DNA of 64,000 nt from Pokkaliibacter plantistimulans (GTDB lineage: Bacteria > Pseudomonadota > Gammaproteobacteria > Pseudomonadales > Balneatricaceae): assembly GCF_003194385.1 (NCBI RefSeq), contig NZ_LAPT01000109.1, forward strand, positions 1-64,000, given 5' to 3'. Both the position numbers and the translations under genes were made by a program. Position 1 is the first letter of the stretch, and each line of letters opens with the position of its first letter. Positions 8,372-16,959 of the stretch are shown in pieces. The notes under the pieces were generated by a model. That model was given only the letters and a program-made list of their open reading frames with translations. It did no database searches and was not told where the DNA came from.

Positions 8372-9220
8372 TTAACCCTTCTGCCGGCGATGCATGAATG
8401 CCAGGCGCTCCAGCAGGTGTACGTCCTGCTCGTTTTTCAGTAGCGCCCCGGCAAGGGGCGGGATCGCCTGCGCCTCCTGTTTTTCGATCAGGGCTTCCCG
8501 ACTGATTTCATCGGCCATCAATAACTTGAGCCAGTCTATCAACTCGGAAGTGCTGGGCTTTTTGCGAATACCGTTTTGCTGGCGAATATCAAAGAACACG
8601 TCCAGCGCCCGCTCAACCAACTCGGCCTCTATATCTCCATGGTGTACATGCAGTATCTGCTTGAGGGTCTCGCGCTCAGGAAAGTTGATGTAGTGGAAGA
8701 AACAACGCCGCAAAAATGCGTCAGGTAATTCCTTTTCATTGTTACTGGTGATGATAACAATCGGTCGATGGACTGCTTTTACCGTCTGCCTAGTCTCGTA
8801 CACATAGAACTCCATGCGGTCCAGCTCCAACAGCAGATCGTTGGGAAATTCGATGTCAGCCTTATCAATTTCATCAATCAGGAGAACGACCGGACTATCC
8901 GCAGTGAAAGCCTCCCACAACTTACCTTTGACAATGTAATTAGCAATGTCATGAACGCGCTCATCACCAAGCTGAGAGTCACGCAGGCGAGATACTGCGT
9001 CGTATTCATATAAGCCCTGCTGAGCCTTGGTAGTTGACTTGATATGCCAGCTGATCAGCGATAAGCCCAGACTGCGGGCAACCTCTTCCGCCAGCTGCGT
9101 TTTCCCGGTACCCGGCTCCCCTTTGACCAACAGCGGTCGCTGTAAACGAACAGCAGCGTTAACTGCCAGCTGCAGATCTGATGGCGCGATATAACGATCA
9201 CTGCCTGAAAAACGCGTCAT
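8372..9220 (-). CDS. MoxR/CoxD-type AAA+ ATPase
   Basis: 282 residues: Walker A GEPGTGKT (34-41), Walker B LLIDEIDKA (113-121) and a sensor region with TSNNEKELPDAFLRRC. This is the MoxR family, which remodels or loads metal cofactors into partner enzymes together with VWA proteins. The ATG at 9220 is chosen since GGGAG lies 7 nt upstream; a longer frame from 9268 has no ribosome-binding site and adds an unconserved stretch. First gene of the two-gene unit with the CoxE-like protein. Confidence 0.9.
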   Translation of the reverse strand: MTRFSGSDRYIAPSDLQLAVNAAVRLQRPLLVKGEPGTGKTQLAEEVARSLGLSLISWHIKSTTKAQQGLYEYDAVSRLRDSQLGDERVHDIANYIVKGKLWEAFTADSPVVLLIDEIDKADIEFPNDLLLELDRMEFYVYETRQTVKAVHRPIVIITSNNEKELPDAFLRRCFFHYINFPERETLKQILHVHHGDIEAELVERALDVFFDIRQQNGIRKKPSTSELIDWLKLLMADEISREALIEKQEAQAIPPLAGALLKNEQDVHLLERLAFMHRRQKG

Positions 9221-9450
9221 AAACAACTCCCATTCACTTTCCATCCAGCATAGCGAAAAACACCGCAATCCCCACTTAGACTAACGGTCATAACCAGGAC
9301 ATCGAGAGGCTGATCGGCTTCTGGTGACTCAGATAACTAATTGCCGAATGACTCATTTGCAACCTGGCTGGATAGCCGCTATATACTCATGCAGCCATAG
9401 CTCATCAAAAACGTATCGCGTTTAGTTATAAAGACAGAAGGATTTTTACT

Positions 9451-10410
9451 ATGCCTCTCTATGCTGACAATTCGCTCACCATCGGCCACACCCCACTAGT
9501 CAAAATCAATCGCCTGACCAAAGCCAAGGTGTATGCCAAGCTGGAGAGTCGCAACCCAGCTGGGTCGGTCAAGTGCCGCATCGGAGCCAGTATGGTCTGG
9601 GAAGCAGAAAAATCCGGCGCCCTCAAACCCGGTATGGAGCTTGTCGAACCTACCAGCGGCAACACCGGGATTGCACTGGCCTTCGTCGCTGCCAGCCGTG
9701 GCTATGCCATTACATTGACCATGCCCGCCTCCATGAGCCTTGAGCGTCGTAAAGTACTCAAAGCACTGGGCGCCAATCTGGTACTGACTGAGCCTGCAAA
9801 AGGCATGAAAGGCGCTATAGAAAAAGCGCGCGAACTTGTGGAAGAGCAGCCTGGCAAGCGCCTGATGCTTCAGCAATTCGAAAACCCTGCCAACCCCAAG
9901 ATTCACGAAGAGACCACAGGGCCTGAAATCTGGGCCGACACGGAAGGTAATATTGACGTGCTGGTAGCAGGTGTAGGTACCGGTGGCACCATTTCCGGTA
10001 CCAGCCGCTTTATCAAACAGCACAAGGCCATTACTTCAGTGGCCGTAGAACCAGTGGACTCCCCCGTGATCACACAGCAATTGCAGGGCCAGGAAATCAA
10101 ACCCGCCCCTCACAAGATTCAGGGCATTGGCGCTGGCTTTGTACCAAAGAATCTGGATCTGAACGTTGTTGACCGGGTTGAGCAGGTCACTAATGACGAA
10201 GCCATTGCCATGGCTCGCCGCCTGATGCAGGAAGAAGGCATCCTGGCTGGCATTTCCTGTGGTGCGGCAATGGCAGCTGCGATTCGGCTGGCCGAACAAC
10301 CTGAATTTGCTGACAAGACCTTCGTAGTCATTCTTCCCGACTCAGGCGAGCGCTACCTGTCGTCCGTCCTATTCGACGGTATGTTCAGTGAGCAGGAAAC
10401 ACAGCAATAA
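9451..10410 (+). CDS. cysK: cysteine synthase A (O-acetylserine sulfhydrylase)
   Basis: 319 residues, PLP fold type [13 protein letters not shown] carries the Schiff-base lysine (K41), TSGNTG (68-73) is the substrate-binding loop and GTGGT binds the PLP phosphate. It joins O-acetylserine and sulfide to cysteine in the cytoplasm. Length and end pattern fit CysK rather than CysM. AGAAGGA lies upstream of the ATG. The 3' end carries a small direct repeat spanning the stop codon. Confidence 0.93.
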   Translation: MPLYADNSLTIGHTPLVKINRLTKAKVYAKLESRNPAGSVKCRIGASMVWEAEKSGALKPGMELVEPTSGNTGIALAFVAASRGYAITLTMPASMSLERRKVLKALGANLVLTEPAKGMKGAIEKARELVEEQPGKRLMLQQFENPANPKIHEETTGPEIWADTEGNIDVLVAGVGTGGTISGTSRFIKQHKAITSVAVEPVDSPVITQQLQGQEIKPAPHKIQGIGAGFVPKNLDLNVVDRVEQVTNDEAIAMARRLMQEEGILAGISCGAAMAAAIRLAEQPEFADKTFVVILPDSGERYLSSVLFDGMFSEQETQQ

Positions 10411-10426
10411 GAAAACACAGCAATAA
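10397..10426 (+). repeat. 14-bp direct repeat over the cysK stop codon
   Basis: AAACACAGCAATAA occurs at 10397-10410 (including the TAA stop) and again at 10413-10426, a 16-bp-period duplication probably from replication slippage. Confidence 0.8.
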
Positions 10427-10444
10427 AAAGCCGATATAAACAAA

Positions 10445-10468
10445 AAGAGCAGGAACCTTCCTGCTCTT
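10445..10468 (+). terminator. terminator after cysK
   Basis: AAGAGCAGGAA/TTCCTGCTCTT, an 11-bp perfect stem with a 2-nt loop, followed by CTCTCTCC. It sits between the convergent cysK and yafJ genes and may work in both directions. Confidence 0.65.
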
Positions 10469-10507
10469 CTCTCTCCTACATCACCGTCATCAAGCTAGTA
10501 ACTGAGA

Positions 10508-11305
10508 CTACTCTTGGCGCCCCAGATGGGCCTCTATCAGCCCTAATCGAAAGACCAGCAGCTCACCAACATGGAGAGGTTGCCAGACTTCATTAGTGGT
10601 CAGAGGCATCGTCGCAATCATCGTAACCACATCATTGGGAGTGGTCTCAGTACCAAAATCGACACTGAGATCAGCATCCGAGAGCACCGCCTGACCAAAA
10701 GGCGCGCGACGGGTGATCCAATGCAATTTGGTCGTGCAGTATACGTAAAGACGCTCTGCATCACTCAGCATCATATTAAACACACCAAGACCTCGCAGCT
10801 GATCGCAGCACTGCCTGATCAGATCATTCAGTCTTTGCTGCTGCATTTCATCTGCCGGAGGCTGCGGAAACTGTCGCCTGATCTGCCCCAGCAACCAGCA
10901 GAATGCCTGTTCGCTGTCAGTAGTGCCTACAGGCTGGTAGGTGTCGACAGGCCAACTGAAGACCTCTGCCGTCAGCTGACCGTTGTGCGCATAGGTCCAA
11001 TGTCGCCCCCATAGCTCACGACTGAACGGGTGTGTGTTCTCCAGACATACCTGCCCTACATTAGCCTGGCGAATGTGACTAATAACAATATGGCTTTTGA
11101 TCGGATGACGCTGCACCAGACGCGCAATCTCCGAGTTGACGCTGGGACCAGGGTCATGGAAGGTACGACACCCTTTGCCTTCATAGAACGCAATTCCCCA
11201 ACCATCACGGTGGGGGCCAGTTCCCCCACCACGCTGCATCAAGCCGGTAAAGCTGAAGCAGATATCGGTTGGCACATTGGCACTCATGCCAAGCAATTCA
11301 CACAT
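10508..11305 (-). CDS. yafJ: YafJ-family class II glutamine amidotransferase-like protein
   Basis: 265 residues, closely resembling E. coli YafJ ([46 protein letters not shown]). Initiating at 11305 puts the nucleophile at Cys2, as class II (Ntn) amidotransferases need after Met removal; the in-frame GTG at 11311 would mask it. The physiological role of YafJ is not settled; it hydrolyses a gamma-glutamyl or amide bond in principle. It sits downstream of the VWA protein but in a separate small gap of 24 nt. Confidence 0.9.
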   Translation of the reverse strand: MCELLGMSANVPTDICFSFTGLMQRGGGTGPHRDGWGIAFYEGKGCRTFHDPGPSVNSEIARLVQRHPIKSHIVISHIRQANVGQVCLENTHPFSRELWGRHWTYAHNGQLTAEVFSWPVDTYQPVGTTDSEQAFCWLLGQIRRQFPQPPADEMQQQRLNDLIRQCCDQLRGLGVFNMMLSDAERLYVYCTTKLHWITRRAPFGQAVLSDADLSVDFGTETTPNDVVTMIATMPLTTNEVWQPLHVGELLVFRLGLIEAHLGRQE

Positions 11306-11329
11306 TAGCACCCAACTCCGGAATGGAGG

Positions 11330-13234
11330 TTAAACAACTTGCTGATCTTCTGCTGCATCTTTGGCTTTCTTGCGTTTCATCAACGCGCGGAACACCAATA
11401 TGCCACCTGCGATCAGGAACAGGTTAATGCCGATAATGCTGCCAATCAGTATCCAGTTGGTTCCCTGTTCCTCCTCTATCGTTACAGGAGGCTCTGGAGG
11501 CTGCTCCGGCGCTTTCACCTCCTCCCCTTTCTCATTGGTGATTTTCACACCACTGGGATCAGAAACTTCTTTTTCCGCAGTGGCGGGAGATGGTGATGAG
11601 ACCATGGGCTGCTCTATTGCCATGCCTGAAGCAACCTGCGTCTCGATGTTGGCTTTTTCGACCTTGGGCGCGTTTTCAACAGTAAAATTCACTTCGACTG
11701 GCGGCGGTGAGAACGAGATAGCCTTTCCGTCCTGAAGCTGGCCATTGACCTCAGCCTTGATAGTGACATCACCCTGCTGTTCCGGTTTCAGTTCAGCGAC
11801 CCAGCGCTTCTCTTCCGGCATCCATACCATGTTGGCGCTGGTCTGCTTGTTGTCCTTATCCGTCATGATCACTTTGACCTGACTGGCTTCCGGCTTGAGG
11901 GCATCTGTATCAGGTCTGGCCTCTACCACGATTTTCGCGTTGCCATCAGTAGTATCAGCTTTACCCTTCAACTCCAGTGGCGCGTGAATGGTGATCGGCA
12001 TTGATACCAGTCGACGGAAGGTTTTGCCATCCACCACTACTTTCAGCTCGTACTGCCCTGCCTGAGTGAGCATATCCAGCGGCTTGTCGTACACGCCTTC
12101 CGGGAGTTGCAGATACTCGGTACCAATCTTGTAGATTTGCAGTTGCGAGTCAGGGAACAGCACCCTCAGGCTGTTTTCCATGATCTGGTGAAAGGCAGGG
12201 ATAACGATATTCTTGCCTTTCTCCTGGAACGAAAACTTCAGATCAAGCTTCTCTCCCAGATACGCAGATGCGGGCAAAGGCTCTACGTTCAGGTTGAAAT
12301 CACTGACGATGGTGACGCGATTTTGTGGATCGACATCTGCCTTCAGAGACCACTTTCCTTCCTCAGGCTTGCGCACCGTGACGATGTCGTACCCCTGGTC
12401 GTGATACCAGCGCACATTCGGGTCATGCTGGCTCATGGTGTAGGTTTTCTTGTCAGGCGTGCTCAGGGTCAGTGCCGGTGATGTGGGCACCCTGAACGCT
12501 AACAGCGTGAACTCCTGAATGGTCCGATCCACATCAAAGGTATTACCTACCAGAGGCAGCTGTTCTGCAGGTGCGGCCGTTTCCAGGATACGTGCAAATA
12601 TTCGTGCAAGGTCATCTGCACTGCGCGCTTCGGCAAACATACCTCCGGTACGCTTGGCCAACAACGACAGCAGCTCTTTATCTGCCTGATCAGACAGTGC
12701 AATGGTGTGCACGTGAAAGCCGGCTTTGGCCAGCTGCGGGAGAATAGAGTCGACAATTTCATTACGAGATACCGCATTCCTGGCTTTGTCCTGATCAAGA
12801 TCGACCATACCATCTGACAGCAAAATAATATGCTGGGGAATGCTACCTTGCGTTTTGGCTGCGGCCGCCTGCTTCAAGGCGGCGGCAATATCCGTCCATT
12901 GATCACTACTGGTGATGCGATCAGCGCTCTGCACCGCCGCCTTGCGCCAGGCCTCACTGACCATCCCGTGTGCCATTAAGGTGTACGGCTGGTTACCAAA
13001 GGTCCAGAAGCCAGCCTGACTGCCTGAAGGAATCAGCTGTGCCAACAGCTGTACAGCAGGTACGCGCAGATTGCTCGGATCGTTCTGCTTCATACTGCCG
13101 GACACATCGACCAGCAGCCGCACATCCGAGGGGGCAGCTATTGCACTTCCGACAGAGAATGCCAGACAAACAGCAATAAGCCAGGAACAACAAGTACGTA
13201 TAGCGCGCACATCCATCCCCACTAACATATCCAT
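11330..13234 (-). CDS. periplasmic VWA-domain protein with C-terminal membrane anchor
   Basis: 634 residues: signal peptide (to about residue 33), a VWA domain starting VRLLVDVSGSMKQND with a complete DxSxS MIDAS motif, several beta-rich stretches predicted to be Ig-like, a Pro/Glu-rich linker, one transmembrane helix (about 602-622) and a short basic cytoplasmic tail (MKRKKAK). A tethered periplasmic metal-binding adhesion or scaffolding protein is likely. Start choice among ATGs at 13234, 13228 and 13216 is uncertain; none has a clear ribosome-binding site. It lies directly upstream of yafJ on the same strand. Confidence 0.8.
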   Translation of the reverse strand: MDMLVGMDVRAIRTCCSWLIAVCLAFSVGSAIAAPSDVRLLVDVSGSMKQNDPSNLRVPAVQLLAQLIPSGSQAGFWTFGNQPYTLMAHGMVSEAWRKAAVQSADRITSSDQWTDIAAALKQAAAAKTQGSIPQHIILLSDGMVDLDQDKARNAVSRNEIVDSILPQLAKAGFHVHTIALSDQADKELLSLLAKRTGGMFAEARSADDLARIFARILETAAPAEQLPLVGNTFDVDRTIQEFTLLAFRVPTSPALTLSTPDKKTYTMSQHDPNVRWYHDQGYDIVTVRKPEEGKWSLKADVDPQNRVTIVSDFNLNVEPLPASAYLGEKLDLKFSFQEKGKNIVIPAFHQIMENSLRVLFPDSQLQIYKIGTEYLQLPEGVYDKPLDMLTQAGQYELKVVVDGKTFRRLVSMPITIHAPLELKGKADTTDGNAKIVVEARPDTDALKPEASQVKVIMTDKDNKQTSANMVWMPEEKRWVAELKPEQQGDVTIKAEVNGQLQDGKAISFSPPPVEVNFTVENAPKVEKANIETQVASGMAIEQPMVSSPSPATAEKEVSDPSGVKITNEKGEEVKAPEQPPEPPVTIEEEQGTNWILIGSIIGINLFLIAGGILVFRALMKRKKAKDAAEDQQVV

Positions 13235-13394
13235 CCCATAAGAAAGGTGATCATAAAAGTAGTCTGTTACCAGACATTTCTTCTGGCTAACTTATAGCAA
13301 AGATGAATAGCAGCGCCTAGGGCATCAGAAAAAAAGCTCAAGCTACCGGGATTTATGATTATCTGACTTCATTGGATTGTTGTGAGTCTGTGAT

Positions 13395-13742
13395 TTACTC
13401 AGACTCTTCCTGCTGCCAGCACTGTGTTTCAACAACATTAAGATCAGCGAACAACTGGTGCTCAAAGACATCCACAAGCCACTGTTGAATTGAGACACCA
13501 AAACGAAACTCGTAGCAACGATAAGCGTGGCGATTTTTACCCGCACAATACTCGACATACAGGAAAGTAGTCGCCCATGCCAATCCCCAGGCATCCTTGC
13601 GCTTTCCTTCTGCGGTCCAGACTCGCAGTGCACAATTGTGCTGGCGGTGGAAAATCCATTGAGGAGAGGTAAAGGGAGCTGAAACAGACGAACTCAGGTC
13701 GCTACTGCAGGAGTCGAAATCTGTGGTGGGGGTATCTAGCAT
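13395..13742 (-). CDS. hypothetical protein
   Basis: 115 residues, soluble and aromatic-rich with several Cys and His residues (HRQHNCALRVW, LYVEYCAGKNRHAYRCYEF). GGGAG lies 6 nt before the ATG. No family is recognised. The N-terminal 25 residues are low-complexity Ser/Thr/Asp. It stands between the VWA gene and ycgN with gaps on both sides, so no operon context helps. Confidence 0.55.
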   Translation of the reverse strand: MLDTPTTDFDSCSSDLSSSVSAPFTSPQWIFHRQHNCALRVWTAEGKRKDAWGLAWATTFLYVEYCAGKNRHAYRCYEFRFGVSIQQWLVDVFEHQLFADLNVVETQCWQQEESE

Positions 13743-14025
13743 TTGAGGCTCCCATGGTTTTATGAGAGCTGACGTGAGAAAGGCCTGTTTGGTTGCCAGT
13801 TGGCCGCATCTCCCTTACGGGAGTCCACCTTGCCCAGGTTAGGCAGGTTGGCGAGGACGTCAGCCCTACTCTTGATGCATATAGCTATTGCTAATTCAGT
13901 TTTCACATCGACCAAACAGCATCTAAATTTGAAAAAGATGTTTGAATCAGTCGATGAACGCGCGAAAGAATTTACCCAAAGCCCCAAGGCGTTTCAAGCA
14001 CCCAACGAGAAATTATTGCGAAAAA
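13743..14025. other. unassigned stretch
   Basis: 283 bp with short competing frames on both strands (for example 13800-14039 plus and 13760-13987 minus), none with a good ribosome-binding site or recognisable family. A CTCCCTTACGGGAG hairpin lies at about 13808-13821. Confidence 0.3.
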
Positions 14026-14475
14026 TCACAAGTCAGTGATATCGACAATCAACAATTCCCAGTCGGCATCCACAGGCACCACTCTCTCACTGATAGCCAG
14101 CCGCTTCAGTTTAATGCGCCCAGTCTTGCTAGTTGCAGCTTTGCCACTAATGAGAGGATGCCAGTCGGGCAACCCTCTTTTTTCCGCAACCCGTCGGTAC
14201 GCACACGATGGGTGCAGCCAGTTGACACTGCGAACAAGCTCCGGCGTCATTTGTACGCAGTCTGGTACACGTGACAATCGTTCTTCATAGTGCATGCAAC
14301 CTCCAGACTTGATGTCAAGCTCCTTGCAGGCAACCCGAGTATGGTAAATCTCGCCGGTATCCTCATCTTCAAGCTTATGCAGACAGCACTTACCACAACC
14401 ATCGCACAATGCTTCCCACTCATCGTGGTTCAGCTCTTCGAGGGAATACTGATCCCAGAAACGCTCACGCAACAT
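14026..14475 (-). CDS. ycgN: YcgN-family (UPF0260) cysteine-cluster protein
   Basis: 149 residues with the conserved DGCGKCCLHK motif and further cysteines (GGCMHY, VPDC, HPSCAY) typical of the YkgJ/YcgN zinc- or iron-chelating family. Function is unknown. Its ATG shares one base with the ycgL stop (TGATG), so it is translationally coupled in the rnd-ycgL-ycgN unit, an arrangement known from pseudomonads. Confidence 0.9.
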   Translation of the reverse strand: MLRERFWDQYSLEELNHDEWEALCDGCGKCCLHKLEDEDTGEIYHTRVACKELDIKSGGCMHYEERLSRVPDCVQMTPELVRSVNWLHPSCAYRRVAEKRGLPDWHPLISGKAATSKTGRIKLKRLAISERVVPVDADWELLIVDITDL

Positions 14476-14765
14476 CAGTAGCGACCCTCTGTCGGCGCTC
14501 GATAGCTATCCAGCATGTACGCCTCCTTGGGAGGGGGCATCTGCAAAAAGAAGCCCTGGCTCTCTATTGCCGCCAGCACATCTTCGACCTTTGCACGAGC
14601 AAGTTTACGATCAGCCTTCAACAGCATGTCGAACACATGCACAGGCTTGCCAAACTGCTCCAGCAACAACTCTGGCACTTTGGCAAACTGCTCCTGCTTG
14701 AGCACGTAGAGGTACATTTCATCCCGCTTGGGGCTTTTATAAATACTGCAGAGGACAGGCTTCAT
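14475..14765 (-). CDS. ycgL: YcgL-domain protein
   Basis: 96 residues matching the YcgL domain: Y-x-SPKRDEMYLYV, PELLLEQFG and LARAKVEDVL. This is a small alpha/beta fold of unknown biochemical function, usually linked to rnd. The gene begins 5 nt after the rnd stop. Confidence 0.88.
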   Translation of the reverse strand: MKPVLCSIYKSPKRDEMYLYVLKQEQFAKVPELLLEQFGKPVHVFDMLLKADRKLARAKVEDVLAAIESQGFFLQMPPPKEAYMLDSYRAPTEGRY

Positions 14766-14770
14766 TTTTT

Positions 14771-15910
14771 CTACTCATTAAAACGCAACGAGCTCAAACA
14801 CTCGCTCAACAACTCTCCACGCCAGCCTTGCAGGCCCACAGGCCATTTGTCGGGCTGTGCCAGCAGCTCAGGACGACGCGCCAGTACCTCAAGATCTCGC
14901 TTGCGTGCCAGCATATCCACAGGCACATTCAACGGTTCAGCAACGGTGTCAATACGCCCACGAATGGTATTTAGTCTCTGCTGGGCAGATTTGGATAACG
15001 GCTTGGGCAACGCAGGCGGCAAGGCTTCGTCAGGCAATGCTCGAACCGCCTCCACGATCGCCAGCACCACTTTACCGTGGCGCTTGACCAGGTGAGCCCT
15101 AGCCCCTTCAATCACCATCAACTGTTCGAATTTAAAGGGTTTGCGCTTGGCAACTTCAAACAATACGCGATCAGGCATCACCATATTCCGCGAAAGGTCC
15201 TGAGACCGCGCAATACCTTCTCGCCAGTCACACAGATCACGCAGGATAGCCAGTTCACGCGGCTTCAACTGCCAGGCCATTTTCACCTTGGCGTAATAGT
15301 CCTGTGGAGCCACTCCCCGGGCAATCTGGGCAACCTGTTCAGAGGTATCATCCAGCAGCCAGCGAAGGCGCCCCAACGCCTGCAGCTTGGCGTAAAGCTC
15401 TTCAAAAACCGGTAGCAGCCAGAACACATCCTCACTGGCATAGTGACATTGAGCTTCGGACAGAGGTCGCTGCAGCCAGTCCGAGCGAGTCTGCTCCTTG
15501 GACAACACCGTTCCCGTCAGACTTTCAACCAGTCGCTGAAACCCCATACCCTGACCAACACCGGCATAAGCAGCAGCAATCTGCGTGTCAAACAAAGGCT
15601 GTGGTGTGATTGCCAGACGATGAATAAACAGCTCCACATCCTCAGAGCCGGAGTGCACCACCTTCAGTACGGCAGGATCAGTCAGCACCTCACGCAGTGG
15701 TGCCATATCCGTCACCTGCAGCGGATCAATCAGCGTTATCTGCTCGCCGTCATAGACCTGGATCAAACCGGGGCGCGGATAAAAAGTTTGAGTGCGCTCA
15801 AACTCAGTATCAATCATCAGACTCTGCCGCTTCAGCCAACGTTTACAGCAGCGGGCCAGCGACGCATTGTCAGCAACCCATTCATACTCTGGCATGATGG
15901 CCTCGGTCAT
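14771..15910 (-). CDS. rnd: ribonuclease D
   Basis: 379 residues. The DEDD 3'-5' exonuclease domain has LMIDTEFERT (DxE), VVHSGSEDVELF (second D) and a third block HYASEDVFWLLPVF (YxxxD), followed by two HRDC-type helical domains. It trims 3' ends of tRNA precursors and other stable RNAs. GAGAGG lies 7 nt upstream of the ATG. First gene of rnd-ycgL-ycgN. Confidence 0.93.
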   Translation of the reverse strand: MTEAIMPEYEWVADNASLARCCKRWLKRQSLMIDTEFERTQTFYPRPGLIQVYDGEQITLIDPLQVTDMAPLREVLTDPAVLKVVHSGSEDVELFIHRLAITPQPLFDTQIAAAYAGVGQGMGFQRLVESLTGTVLSKEQTRSDWLQRPLSEAQCHYASEDVFWLLPVFEELYAKLQALGRLRWLLDDTSEQVAQIARGVAPQDYYAKVKMAWQLKPRELAILRDLCDWREGIARSQDLSRNMVMPDRVLFEVAKRKPFKFEQLMVIEGARAHLVKRHGKVVLAIVEAVRALPDEALPPALPKPLSKSAQQRLNTIRGRIDTVAEPLNVPVDMLARKRDLEVLARRPELLAQPDKWPVGLQGWRGELLSECLSSLRFNE

Positions 15911-16029
15911 CCGATTACCTCTCTTTCAGAATCCGCTAGTCAACGACATTGATCTGACCATGACTCATTCATGTGGCTGAATCCAGACAGTCGCCGATAC
16001 AACAATTGATATAGCTAACGCCAACGGCT

Positions 16030-16629
16030 TCAGCGCAGGGAGCGTCGCCCGCTTAATGCGTGAACCAGCGTACCCCCATCCACGTACTCCAGCTCGCCCC
16101 CCAAAGGCACGCCGTGGGCAATCCGGGATACCTTGACCGGCAGTGCACGCATCTGCTCAACGATGTAGTGCGCCGTCGCCTCTCCTTCCACCGTAGGATT
16201 GGTAGCAATGATGATTTCTTCAACGGCACTGTTACGAACCCGACTCAGCAACTGAGCAATACCCAGCTGCTCTGGACCAATACCTTCGATAGGGGACAAA
16301 TGCCCCATCAGCACAAAATAGTGCCCTCGGTAACTGCCTGTCTGCTCAATGGCAAGAACGTCCGCCGGCATTTCCACCACACAGAGCAAGGACTCATCGC
16401 GATGGCTGCTTTCACACAGCCGACAAATGGGCGACTCACTTAAGTTTCGGCACTTTTCACAGTGCCCAACCAGCTCCACCGCCTTCAACATCGCCTGGGC
16501 CAGCCGTTCGGCACCTACCCGGTCTCTTTCCAACAAATGCAGGGCCATGCGTTGCGCAGTCTTGGGGCCAACCCCGGGCAGACAGCGCAACGAGTCCATC
16601 AACTGATCAATGAGTGGACTGAAATGCAT
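16030..16629 (-). CDS. recR: recombination mediator RecR
   Basis: 199 residues: an N-terminal helix-hairpin-helix ([19 protein letters not shown]), a C4 zinc finger ([16 protein letters not shown]), a Toprim domain ([13 protein letters not shown]) and Walker-B-like C-terminal segments ([16 protein letters not shown]). With RecO it loads RecA at gaps. It lies 2 nt after ybaB in the dnaX-ybaB-recR operon. Confidence 0.95.
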   Translation of the reverse strand: MHFSPLIDQLMDSLRCLPGVGPKTAQRMALHLLERDRVGAERLAQAMLKAVELVGHCEKCRNLSESPICRLCESSHRDESLLCVVEMPADVLAIEQTGSYRGHYFVLMGHLSPIEGIGPEQLGIAQLLSRVRNSAVEEIIIATNPTVEGEATAHYIVEQMRALPVKVSRIAHGVPLGGELEYVDGGTLVHALSGRRSLR

Positions 16630-16631
16630 GA

Positions 16632-16958
16632 TTAGAAGGGCATCTTGAAGCCAGGAGGCAGACCCATGCCAGAAGTTGCACTGGCCATCTTTTCCTTGTT
16701 AACAGCTTCAATCTTGCGAACAGCATCATTTACCGCTGCAGCCAGCAGGTCTTCCAGCATCTCTTTATCTTCAGACATCAGGCTGTCATCGATGGTGACG
16801 CGCTTGACATCATGACGCCCCGTCATAACGATTTTGACCAGACCAGCACCCGACTCACCGGTGGTTTCTGCATTTGCCAGCTCTTCCTGCATCTTCTGCA
16901 TTTGCTCTTGCATTTTCTGGGCTTGCTTCAGCAGATTGCCCATTCCACCTTTTAACAT
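16632..16958 (-). CDS. ybaB: YbaB/EbfC nucleoid-associated protein
   Basis: 108 residues with the characteristic N-terminal Gln/Met-rich coiled coil ([17 protein letters not shown]) and the [12 protein letters not shown] tail. It is a DNA-binding dimer of the tweezer fold. The ATG at 16958 follows the dnaX stop after one base, with AGAGAGG as ribosome-binding site inside the dnaX end; a much longer upstream frame is a dnaX shadow. Confidence 0.95.
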   Translation of the reverse strand: MLKGGMGNLLKQAQKMQEQMQKMQEELANAETTGESGAGLVKIVMTGRHDVKRVTIDDSLMSEDKEMLEDLLAAAVNDAVRKIEAVNKEKMASATSGMGLPPGFKMPF

Positions 16959-16959
16959 G

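Noticed and set aside
13800-14039. 79-codon plus-strand frame
   Set aside because: No ribosome-binding site or family and it competes with a minus frame of similar length.
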